This document shows positions 1 through 6,168 of a stretch of DNA of 7,398 nucleotides, piece by piece. Location of the stretch: positions 1 through 7,398 of the forward strand of contig QMMT01000091.1 of assembly GCA_003647385.1 (NCBI GenBank). The letters run 5' to 3'. The notes under the pieces were generated by a model. The model saw only the letters and a program-made list of their open reading frames with translations. It was not told the origin of the DNA and did not search any database. This DNA comes from Deltaproteobacteria bacterium. Lineage in GTDB: Bacteria > Desulfobacterota > Desulfobacteria > Desulfobacterales > Desulfobacteraceae. Made by a program: the position numbers and the translations under genes. Numbering within the stretch: position 1 is the stretch's first letter; every line of letters starts with the position of its first letter.

Positions 1-13
1 GAAGTATGTAAAA

Positions 14-2470
14 ATGGAAACAAATGCAGAACAGAAGCGTATAGGTCTTAGTTTAAAGCTTTTAGTACCCCTTACAATCGTACTTGCGATGTCACTATTG
101 GGACTTTCATTGATCATTATTAACTCCCAGAGCAATTCCTTGAATAAAATGGGGGTACAGATCAATCGATTGTTGTCTGATTCAAACAAAATCGTTGAGC
201 AAGACCTTGTAAAAATGAATTCAGACGTCAGTAAAAACTTGCTTGATATGTCCCAAACTGCTTCTGATCTGCTGGCACAATCCACAAACGAAGCCCTGGC
301 TGATGAAAAGAAAAAAATCGAATCCGCATGGATAAGTTTTTTGGAAGAAAATGCCCAGTCAATGGCAGCATTGCTTGCCAAAGTAGCACCGACTGCTATT
401 TTAAATAACGATTTCACGACACTGATATCCTATGTTAAATCAGCCAGTTCAAATAAAAATGTTGTCTATGCCATATATCTTAGAACCAATGAAAAACCCT
501 ATGTGAGATATATTGATAAAAAGAACGAAAAAATTAAAGAGTATTTAGCCACAGGTCAAGGCAAAAAAAAGTATGAAAAAGTGATCAATGCCTCACAGAA
601 TGATCCTGGGGTTTTTATTGTAAAGAAGAAAATGGAACTTGAAGGAAAAGAGTTGGGGTCTCTTCTACTCTGCATGAGCAAGGAACAGGTAAATCGAAAA
701 ATAAAGAAAATGTCTACAAGGTTTGCTTTCCTCTCCACAGGGAATTCCATGAAAATTCAAACAGTTTTGGGAAATGAGACTCAAAAAGTAAAAAACAGCA
801 TGGGTATGATCATTACTGAGGTTTCCAAAAACAATGAAACAGCCATTAAACAAACCGGATCAAGCATATTGCAGTTCAGTTCCGATGTGAAAAATCAAAC
901 CAAAAGCAAAATATGGTTGTTTGGAACCCTGTGCTGTCTTCTTGTTTTTATTACCTCCTGGTTTTTGTTCAAGTTTCTTATATCCAAACCTTTAAAACAA
1001 ATCACATCCGGGCTGCAAAATATTGCAACCGGTGAAGGTGATCTGACCCAGCGGCTTGATATTAAAACTCGCGATGAGCTTGGGGAACTGGCCACCTGGT
1101 TTAATGCATTTATTGAAAGACTTAACAATATTATTGTTGATATTGGTGCAAATGCCGAAACAGTTACGGCAGCTTCGGGAGAGCTGTTATCTGTTTCAGA
1201 ACAGATGTCTGATGGTGCAGATGAATTATCCAGCAAGGCAAATTCAGTGGCTGCAGCGTCCGAAGAAATGAGTTCCAATATGAATTCTGTAGCCGCCGCA
1301 AGTGAACAGGCTTCAACGAATATCGGCATGGTGACGGATTCTGCGTCTCAAATGCAGACCACCCTTGGTGAGGTTGCCATAAATTGTGAAAAAGCAAGGG
1401 ATATATCAAACAACGCGGCAACACAGGTTGATCATGCCTCGGGGCGTGTGGCACTTTTAGGCAATGCGGCCAAGCAGATTTCCAAGGTGACGGAGGTCAT
1501 CACCGATATTGCAGAGCAGACCAATCTATTGGCGCTTAATGCAACCATAGAAGCTGCAAGGGCCGGAGAGGCCGGCAAAGGTTTTGCTGTTGTTGCAGGA
1601 GAAATAAAAAGCCTTGCAGGACAGACTGCCCAGGCCACAAAAGATATTAAGGATAAAATTGTCGGGATACAAGACTCCACAGATGATACGGTTCGAGATG
1701 TTACAAAGATATCCGAGGTGATTTCTGATGTAAACGAGATTGTCACTACCATTGCCGCAGCCATAGAAGAACAGTCTGCAAGTGCCACAGAAGTGGCGCA
1801 AAATATAGAACAGGCATCAACAGGGATTGGCGAAGTCAATGAAAATGTTGCCCAGAGTTCCCAGGTATCTTCGGAAATTGCAAAAGACATTTCAGGGGTT
1901 AATTCTGTGGCGGAAGATATGTCAAAAAGAAGTACGCAAATGAATCAGAGCGCCCTTGATATGTCTGGTTTGTCGTCTAAATTAAGAGATATGATCAGTG
2001 TTTTTAAGGTTTCCGTCAAAGATGCCCAGTATGACAACAGTTCAGAATTATCTGAAAAAGATTTTCCGGACCTCATGCCCTGGGGACCAAAACTGATTCT
2101 TGGAATTGATGAAATTGATGAACAGCATAAAGAATTGGTATCTTTGATCAATCAGCTTCACAAAGCCATGAAATTAAAAAAGGGGAGTCAGAAATCAGGA
2201 GAGATTTTAAAAGGCCTGGCAGAATATACGGTGTATCATTTTGATCATGAAAAAGATATCTTTGAGAAATATGCCTATCCGGAAACAGACGACCATTTGA
2301 AAATCCATGAAGGGCTTGTGGCCCAGGTGATAGACTTTAAGACCCAGTTTGAAGAAGGAAAAGCCGCTTTAACAATGGATCTGATGAATTTTTTGACGGA
2401 CTGGTTAAAAGAGCATATCATGCAAACAGATAAAAAGTACGTTCCTTTTTTAAAGGAAAAACTTAGATAG
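14..2470 (+). CDS. Methyl-accepting chemotaxis protein with C-terminal hemerythrin domain (DcrH-like putative oxygen chemoreceptor)
   Basis: An 818-residue transmembrane chemoreceptor. A first membrane helix lies at about residues 14-37, followed by a periplasmic region of roughly 260 residues. The middle of that region (about 100-225) resembles a small Cache/CHASE-like sensor fold; this is a pattern guess. The second membrane helix is at about 300-323 and a HAMP domain at about 324-376 (P326, DELGELA at 354-360). The MCP signalling hairpin spans about 380-665, with the conserved tip [19 protein letters not shown] at 501-519. The C-terminus (about 688-815) is a bacteriohemerythrin domain with all seven expected diiron ligands at canonical spacing: H705, H742, E746, H761, H765, H801 and D806. 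By family knowledge (Desulfovibrio DcrH) this domain binds O2 in the cytoplasm and modulates CheA through CheW; oxygen or redox taxis is inferred here. No CheR-docking pentapeptide ends the protein. The start at 14 has only a partial GAAG upstream at 1-4. No in-frame stop precedes it in the 13 visible bases, so a longer N-terminus cannot be excluded, but the start fits a normal MCP N-terminus. Confidence 0.95.
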   Translation: METNAEQKRIGLSLKLLVPLTIVLAMSLLGLSLIIINSQSNSLNKMGVQINRLLSDSNKIVEQDLVKMNSDVSKNLLDMSQTASDLLAQSTNEALADEKKKIESAWISFLEENAQSMAALLAKVAPTAILNNDFTTLISYVKSASSNKNVVYAIYLRTNEKPYVRYIDKKNEKIKEYLATGQGKKKYEKVINASQNDPGVFIVKKKMELEGKELGSLLLCMSKEQVNRKIKKMSTRFAFLSTGNSMKIQTVLGNETQKVKNSMGMIITEVSKNNETAIKQTGSSILQFSSDVKNQTKSKIWLFGTLCCLLVFITSWFLFKFLISKPLKQITSGLQNIATGEGDLTQRLDIKTRDELGELATWFNAFIERLNNIIVDIGANAETVTAASGELLSVSEQMSDGADELSSKANSVAAASEEMSSNMNSVAAASEQASTNIGMVTDSASQMQTTLGEVAINCEKARDISNNAATQVDHASGRVALLGNAAKQISKVTEVITDIAEQTNLLALNATIEAARAGEAGKGFAVVAGEIKSLAGQTAQATKDIKDKIVGIQDSTDDTVRDVTKISEVISDVNEIVTTIAAAIEEQSASATEVAQNIEQASTGIGEVNENVAQSSQVSSEIAKDISGVNSVAEDMSKRSTQMNQSALDMSGLSSKLRDMISVFKVSVKDAQYDNSSELSEKDFPDLMPWGPKLILGIDEIDEQHKELVSLINQLHKAMKLKKGSQKSGEILKGLAEYTVYHFDHEKDIFEKYAYPETDDHLKIHEGLVAQVIDFKTQFEEGKAALTMDLMNFLTDWLKEHIMQTDKKYVPFLKEKLR

Positions 2471-2485
2471 TGGTCAAGGATAAAA

Positions 2486-2923
2486 ATGATGAGTCTTATA
2501 CTATTCATACATCAGGATTCTTCTAAAAAAGGTATCAACCTTGTAAATGTCATCAATCAAAATTTTAATAGGATCAAGCTTCAGACGTTCCACACGTTTA
2601 ATGCATTCAAAGCAAGATTGAAAAAAAATTCTGATTTTATCGATAACGAAATATTTATACTGCTATCCGAATCCAGGACCCGGTTGAACCAATTAACGTC
2701 TTTGATTGATTTACTGGAGAGTAAACGGACAATATTAATCCTGCCGGATGAATCAAAAGAAACTCTTTCTAAGGCATCTCAATTTTCCCCCAGGTTTTTT
2801 ACCCCTGTCAGTGAAACCTATACGGATCTTTGTGATGTATTAGACAAGATGATCAATCAAGAGAAAAAGCGATCAATTAAAATAATTAAACCGTCTTCTG
2901 ATTTTTTTAATCTACTTCCATGA
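2486..2923 (+). CDS. Small CheY-like (degenerate receiver-like) hypothetical protein
   Basis: A 145-residue soluble protein that I do not recognise as a named family. Its predicted secondary structure alternates as in a receiver domain: strand LILFI (4-8), helix about 15-26, strand IKLQTF (30-35), strand EIFILL (55-60), helix about 66-78, strand RTILILP (81-87), helix about 90-100, strand PRFFTPV (102-108) and helix about 111-123. A basic tail of about 20 residues follows. The phosphorylation machinery is absent: the strand-3 Asp is replaced around L60-S61-E62, and the strand-5 Lys-Pro is replaced by PVSE. If it is a receiver fold, it would work by protein contact, not phosphotransfer. It begins 15 bases after the hemerythrin chemoreceptor stop, so the two are probably co-transcribed. 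Two tandem ATG codons (2486, 2489) follow AAGGA at 2476-2480; the second has the better spacing (8 bases) and may be the true start. The CDS is well supported; the fold is inferred from sequence pattern only. Confidence 0.8.
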   Translation: MMSLILFIHQDSSKKGINLVNVINQNFNRIKLQTFHTFNAFKARLKKNSDFIDNEIFILLSESRTRLNQLTSLIDLLESKRTILILPDESKETLSKASQFSPRFFTPVSETYTDLCDVLDKMINQEKKRSIKIIKPSSDFFNLLP

Positions 2924-2940
2924 CACCCGGTATGAAACGA

Positions 2941-2970
2941 TTGACTAAATGGTTTATATTGGCTTAAGAT
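2941..2970 (+). promoter_or_regulatory. Predicted sigma70 promoter for the CBS genes
   Basis: TTGACT at 2941-2946 matches the -35 consensus at 5 of 6 positions. TAAGAT at 2965-2970 matches the -10 at 4 of 6, including the key first T, the A at position 2 and the final T. The spacer is 18 bases. Transcription would start near 2977 and give a leader of about 85 bases before the ATG at 3061. No extended -10 TG is present. The position in the only sizeable gap on this strand supports it. Confidence 0.55.
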
Positions 2971-2987
2971 AAACACCTAATATATGT

Positions 2988-3044
2988 GTGGATTAAAATT
3001 ATCGATAATAGTAAGCAAATCCACTATTTATTATTATCGTTAGT
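2988..3044 (+). promoter_or_regulatory. Long inverted repeat/structured 5' leader upstream of the CBS genes
   Basis: Arms 2998-3015 and 3027-3044 can pair over 17 of 18 positions in RNA: 14 Watson-Crick pairs, three G-U pairs and one U-U mismatch at 3002/3040. The loop is 11 bases (3016-3026). The hairpin ends three bases before the AAGGAG ribosome binding site. Its loop contains AATCCAC (3018-3024), which is the exact complement of GTGGATT at 2988-2994, so an alternative hairpin or a partial pseudoknot could form. The left arm also contains the perfect palindrome ATTATCGATAAT (2998-3009), which could be a protein operator in DNA. I do not recognise a known riboswitch class. The low GC content means some pairing could arise by chance. 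Confidence 0.45.
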
Positions 3045-3047
3045 AAA

Positions 3048-3053
3048 AAGGAG
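3048..3053 (+). promoter_or_regulatory. Ribosome binding site that fixes the start of the two-CBS gene
   Basis: AAGGAG at 3048-3053 sits 7 bases before ATG 3061, an ideal Shine-Dalgarno arrangement. It decides in favour of this ATG over the in-frame GTG at 2986, which would add 25 residues unlike a CBS N-terminus. Confidence 0.85.
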
Positions 3054-3060
3054 ACTTGGT

Positions 3061-3522
3061 ATGAAAACGACTGCTAAAGATGTGATGAAAACTAATTTTA
3101 AAACTTTGAGTCCTGATTCTCCCATATCTGAAGCATTAGATATTTTTAAGACATCAACGGTAGATGGGAAAACAATTTTCGGTATTGTGGTAACCGATAA
3201 AGACGGCACCATTACCGGAATGATATCCATGTATGATATCCTTCTCTTTCTTTTGCCCAAGCATGTTAAAATCTGGGGCAACATCAGTGATATTGAAATA
3301 GAGGGCATTATGGATCGTACTGCAGGTAAGTTAAAAAATTTTCTGGTGGGTGATATCATGACGCCAAAAGTGATATCCGTTGCTCCTGACACCCACTTGA
3401 TGATGATACTTGATATAATGATAAAAAAGCATGTTAGACGCCTGCCGGTTGTTTTAGCTGGCAAACCGGTCGGCATGGTCTATATTTCAGATCTGTTTAA
3501 TCATCTTCTTGAAAAGGTATGA
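3061..3522 (+). CDS. Two-CBS-domain protein (Bateman module)
   Basis: A 153-residue cytoplasmic protein made almost entirely of two CBS motifs. CBS1 (about 5-65) begins with AKDVMKTNFKTLSPDSPISEA and contains the ligand motif GMISMYD (S56, D59). CBS2 (about 95-150) begins with VGDIMTPKVISVAPD and contains GMVYISD (D144), with Tyr141 where Ser/Thr is usual. A linker of about 30 residues (66-94, with KHVKIWG and a helical stretch) separates them and is longer than in minimal Bateman modules. CBS pairs typically bind adenosine nucleotides (AMP, ADP, ATP, SAM) in the cleft between motifs and act as regulatory sensors. The ligand and target are unknown because no catalytic or transporter domain is attached. 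The gene shares its last bases with the next gene, which suggests coupled translation and a hetero-complex. Confidence 0.93.
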   Translation: MKTTAKDVMKTNFKTLSPDSPISEALDIFKTSTVDGKTIFGIVVTDKDGTITGMISMYDILLFLLPKHVKIWGNISDIEIEGIMDRTAGKLKNFLVGDIMTPKVISVAPDTHLMMILDIMIKKHVRRLPVVLAGKPVGMVYISDLFNHLLEKV

Positions 3523-4409
3523 AAATGGGGAAAGATACATTAACCGGGTTAAAGGTGAACCATGCCATGAGAAAGCAGGTGATTCTGCTTGGGCCGGATG
3601 ACAGCATTGATTGCTGTATCCAGTATTTAATTAAATATAAGGTAAATGCGCTCCTCATCGGTAATGATGGTGAAAAGCCCCTGGGGGTTGTGTCAAAATC
3701 AGATATAATGGGTGCCTGGTATGCAGGTCTTCCCCTGTCAACACCGATTGAAATGATAATGAATTCCCCTCCTCTTTTCTGTGGTCCTGATGATACGCTT
3801 GATTCTGCATTGGACACCATGAAAGGCAATAATATTTATCGGTTATATGCATTGGAAAAAGACTCAAATTCTGTTGTGGGTGCACTGGCATACCCGGATA
3901 TCGTGGGATTGCTTTACCATTATTGCAGCCAGTGTGATCAGGGTATTTTTAATAAAGGCAAAGAGACGCCTTACGACAGGGTCAAACGATACAAAGTTCA
4001 TGAAATCATGACAAAACAGGTTGAGTCCTGCCAGGAAGAGACGTCTCTTGAATCAGTGGTGGAAATCCTTTCCGGGTCAAAATTTGGTGCTATTCTTGTT
4101 TCAGATGATCAAAATTTTCCCATAGGCGTGATTTCCAAGACAGACATAACACTTTGCTACAGACACGGGCAGGATTTATCTGTTCCGGCAAAATCAGTTA
4201 TGTCAACGCCGGTTGCATCCTGTTTTGAGCAGGATCCTGTAGAGAGTGCAATCAAGACAATGATTTTAAAAGATTTACATCGCCTGTTTGTGATTCCAGG
4301 GGAAAATCAATCGGTTTCAGGTGTCCTCTCTCTTACAGATGCAGCTCGGCTTAGATCCGGCAGTTGTCATGCCTGTATTAGCAGCAGAATAAGAGTCGAT
4401 AAAAGTTGA
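3519..4409 (+). CDS. Four-CBS-domain protein with two CxxC motifs
   Basis: A 296-residue soluble protein with two Bateman modules. The CBS motifs lie at about 13-70 (GVVSKSD, S59/D62), 76-131 (GALAYPD, D127 without the usual Ser/Thr), 158-215 (GVISKTD, S206/D209) and 223-280 (GVLSLTD, S271/D274). Three of the four motifs keep the Ser/Thr-x-x-Asp pattern associated with nucleotide ribose/phosphate binding. A CSQC motif (C136, C139) sits in the linker between the modules. A CHAC motif (C283, C286) sits in the short C-terminal tail; together they could form a metal, Fe-S or disulfide site. The first ATG (3519) overlaps the preceding stop as ATGA. The in-frame ATG at 3525 lies 7 bases after AAAAGG (3512-3517) and is better placed for initiation, so the protein may start two residues later. 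It is translationally coupled to the two-CBS gene. No output domain is present, so it presumably acts on a partner protein. Confidence 0.94.
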   Translation: MKMGKDTLTGLKVNHAMRKQVILLGPDDSIDCCIQYLIKYKVNALLIGNDGEKPLGVVSKSDIMGAWYAGLPLSTPIEMIMNSPPLFCGPDDTLDSALDTMKGNNIYRLYALEKDSNSVVGALAYPDIVGLLYHYCSQCDQGIFNKGKETPYDRVKRYKVHEIMTKQVESCQEETSLESVVEILSGSKFGAILVSDDQNFPIGVISKTDITLCYRHGQDLSVPAKSVMSTPVASCFEQDPVESAIKTMILKDLHRLFVIPGENQSVSGVLSLTDAARLRSGSCHACISSRIRVDKS

Positions 4410-4497
4410 TGGCACCATTGGTGATTCTTTTTACGAGTCCCTCAAAATTGATTGAAATTCCCTGTTTTAAGTTTTCACTCCAGTATTACCGGAGCTC
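4410..4497. other. Convergent intergenic gap
   Basis: An 88-base space between the + strand CBS operon and the - strand radical SAM gene. It holds a weak terminator-like hairpin for the + strand (4413-4432). Directly after the radical SAM stop there is a compact hairpin on the - strand (4478-4494: seven pairs including one G-U, AAT loop) that lacks a following U tract. Neither is a strong intrinsic terminator. Confidence 0.6.
4413..4432 (+). terminator. Weak candidate intrinsic terminator after the CBS genes
   Basis: CACC (4413-4416) and GGTG (4420-4423) can pair around an ATT loop, followed by ATTCTTTTT to 4432. The stem is only 4 pairs and the T run is interrupted, so termination may be weak or not real. 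It lies four bases after the four-CBS gene stop, where a terminator is expected. Confidence 0.3.
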
Positions 4498-6165
4498 TTA
4501 CATACAGGTATTACATCTGTCGCATGCAATCATTGGGCAGGGCGCAGATTTTTTTTCTTGTTTTGCCCTTGAGAATTCTTTTGCAAGGAATTGCTTTTTT
4601 ACTCGATTGTCAAGAAAGTCCCAGGGCAGGGGGGTATCAACGGTTTTCTCCTCATAAAGTATTGAATGGCAATAGGCTTTATTATTTCTCATAACCGAGG
4701 CCCAGCCATCCTTTTGTGCAGTTTCAATGAGATTTGCAGTCTTCCGGTCTCCACAGGAGAGAAGGGCATGAATCTTGGCCTTTCGCAGAGATTCAAAATT
4801 CACCTTTACATTGGCAACCTTTTTTAATCCTTTTGTAATAATACTTACCTTTTGTTTTAACAGGGTTTCATTTTCCATGGCTGCCCATTGAAACGGGGTG
4901 CCGGGTTTAGGAATAAACGGGTTAATACTTAAGGTAATGGTTCCAATTTTTTTATTCTTTTTTGATGTTTCAAGAAAAACCAGTTTAATTTTTTTTGTTA
5001 GATCCACGATGGCGTGAATATCACGAGTCTTTTCAAAAGGCAGCCCGATCATGAAATAAAGCCTTAAGTTTATGATACCGGCATGGACCAGTCTTTGAGT
5101 TGCCCCAAGAATATCATGTTCATCAATTTTTTTATTAATAATACATCGCATTCGTGTCGATCCTGCTTCCGGGGCGATGGTGGCGGTTTTGACCTTTGAG
5201 TTTGAAAGTGCATTGATCAGCTCATCCGTCAGTTTGTCGGCACGCAGGGATGAAAATGACAGTTTAAAATCCTGTTCCAGGCCATAGTCGCAAATGTTTG
5301 TAATGTCGGGATGATCAGCAATGGCTGAACTGACAAGCCCTATTTTATCTGTTTTACCCTTTGCCGTATTAATGGCAGCCAGGATATTTTTCGTCGGATA
5401 AATTCTGGGGGGTCTGTAAATAAAGCCTGCACTGCAGAATCGGCAGCCATGAGGGCAGCCCTTGAGGGTCTCAATAAGGAAGGTATCCTTAAAAGCGGTC
5501 CCGGATGTGAGAATTTGGGTTTTTGTGGTAACCGTGTCAAGGCTTTCAAGGTATTGCACTTTGATCTTAAAAGGATCATTGCCGGTATGAAGAGCAGGGA
5601 CATAGGCACCGGGGATTTTTTTTTCAAGGGTTTGTAAAAATGGTTTTCGGCGATTATCTTTCAGTAACAGATTAAAGAAATTATCCAGCAGACATTCTGC
5701 TTCTCCCAAAAGGAAACAATCGATAAAGGGAGCGATGGGTTCCGGATTTAAAAAACAGGCGACTCCCCCTGCAACCACCAGGGGGTGGGTGTGGTTTCGA
5801 TCAGATGATCGCAGGGGGATGCCTGCTTCTCCAAGGAGTTGAACAAGATGGTTATAGTCGTTTTCAAATGATATTGAAAACAAGATGATATCAAATTGAT
5901 CAAGGCGCAATCCGCTTTCAAGACTTTTCAGACGCTGGGTTTTCTGCTTTGAATCCGGTAAAAACACTCTTTCACAAGCCAGAAAATCGATTTTATTGGC
6001 AATCCGGTAAACAGCTTGAAATCCCAGAGATGACATGCCTGCCTTGTAAGTGTTGGGATAGACAAGGGCTGCTTTTATCAGCCCCTTACCTTTTTTAATA
6101 ATGGCTCCTTGTTCAATATTTTTTTTAAAGCCATAACTCCGGGCAGGCTTGCGCCTTTTTTTCAT
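4498..6165 (-). CDS. Radical SAM protein with B12-binding-like N-terminal region (TIGR03960-like)
   Basis: A 555-residue protein. Residues about 30-165 resemble the cobalamin-binding-like region found ahead of radical SAM cores (YPNTYKAGMSSLGFQ at 36-50, a CERVF motif at 64-68, GGVACFLNPEPIAPF at 133-147, GEAE at 154-157). The DxHxxG B12-ligand motif is not seen, so cobalamin binding is doubtful. The radical SAM core (about 228-460) has the CX3CX2C cluster motif at C237, C241 and C244, followed by AGFIYRPPR (246-254) and PEAGSTRMR (332-340). The C-terminus has a second cysteine group in a C-x4-C-x2-C-x2-C arrangement (C543, C548, C551, C554), a possible extra Fe-S or zinc site. The reaction is unknown; the family is uncharacterised. 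Translation starts three bases after the ftsZ stop (TGA-TAA-ATG, the TAA lying in frame as a second ftsZ stop). There is no clear Shine-Dalgarno sequence, which suggests coupling to ftsZ. An A9 run on the coding strand (5616-5624) lies within codons for EKKI. Confidence 0.93.
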   Translation of the reverse strand: MKKRRKPARSYGFKKNIEQGAIIKKGKGLIKAALVYPNTYKAGMSSLGFQAVYRIANKIDFLACERVFLPDSKQKTQRLKSLESGLRLDQFDIILFSISFENDYNHLVQLLGEAGIPLRSSDRNHTHPLVVAGGVACFLNPEPIAPFIDCFLLGEAECLLDNFFNLLLKDNRRKPFLQTLEKKIPGAYVPALHTGNDPFKIKVQYLESLDTVTTKTQILTSGTAFKDTFLIETLKGCPHGCRFCSAGFIYRPPRIYPTKNILAAINTAKGKTDKIGLVSSAIADHPDITNICDYGLEQDFKLSFSSLRADKLTDELINALSNSKVKTATIAPEAGSTRMRCIINKKIDEHDILGATQRLVHAGIINLRLYFMIGLPFEKTRDIHAIVDLTKKIKLVFLETSKKNKKIGTITLSINPFIPKPGTPFQWAAMENETLLKQKVSIITKGLKKVANVKVNFESLRKAKIHALLSCGDRKTANLIETAQKDGWASVMRNNKAYCHSILYEEKTVDTPLPWDFLDNRVKKQFLAKEFSRAKQEKKSAPCPMIACDRCNTCM

Positions 6166-6168
6166 TTA

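Larger units (their letters stand above)
2924..3060 (+). other. Intergenic leader region ahead of the CBS gene pair
   Basis: A 137-base AT-rich non-coding gap between the receiver-like gene and the first CBS gene. It holds a sigma70-like promoter (2941-2970), a potentially structured 5' leader (2988-3044) and a strong ribosome binding site (3048-3053). The open frame of the CBS gene runs upstream to a GTG at 2986, but that extension lies over the hairpin and has no ribosome binding site. I see no convincing terminator for the upstream gene, so readthrough from the chemoreceptor operon is possible. Confidence 0.7.

Noticed and set aside
895..1890. Long open frames on the - strand inside the chemoreceptor gene (895-1329, 1164-1454, 1432-1890)
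   Set aside because: They lie fully antisense to a well-conserved MCP signalling domain. Their Ser/Ala/Thr-rich composition is the complement of its Ala/Glu/Ser codons, and they match no family I know.
2986..3060. GTG start at 2986 giving a 178-residue CBS protein
   Set aside because: The extra 25 residues have no CBS-like character, there is no ribosome binding site, and the segment coincides with the leader dyad. ATG 3061 has an excellent AAGGAG.
4410..4425. TGGCAC resembling a sigma54 -24 element
   Set aside because: There is no GC/TTGC at the required -12 spacing, and it sits at a convergent 3' end with no gene to drive.
4478..4494. Hairpin after the radical SAM stop as an intrinsic terminator (- strand)
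   Set aside because: The stem is plausible (7 pairs with one G-U), but it is followed by GAAAACTT instead of a U-rich tract, so it does not meet the intrinsic terminator pattern.
4406..4694. Open frames on the + strand at 4406-4657 and 4452-4694
   Set aside because: They run antisense into the 3' end of the radical SAM gene, lack a ribosome binding site, and their proteins look like out-of-frame translations.
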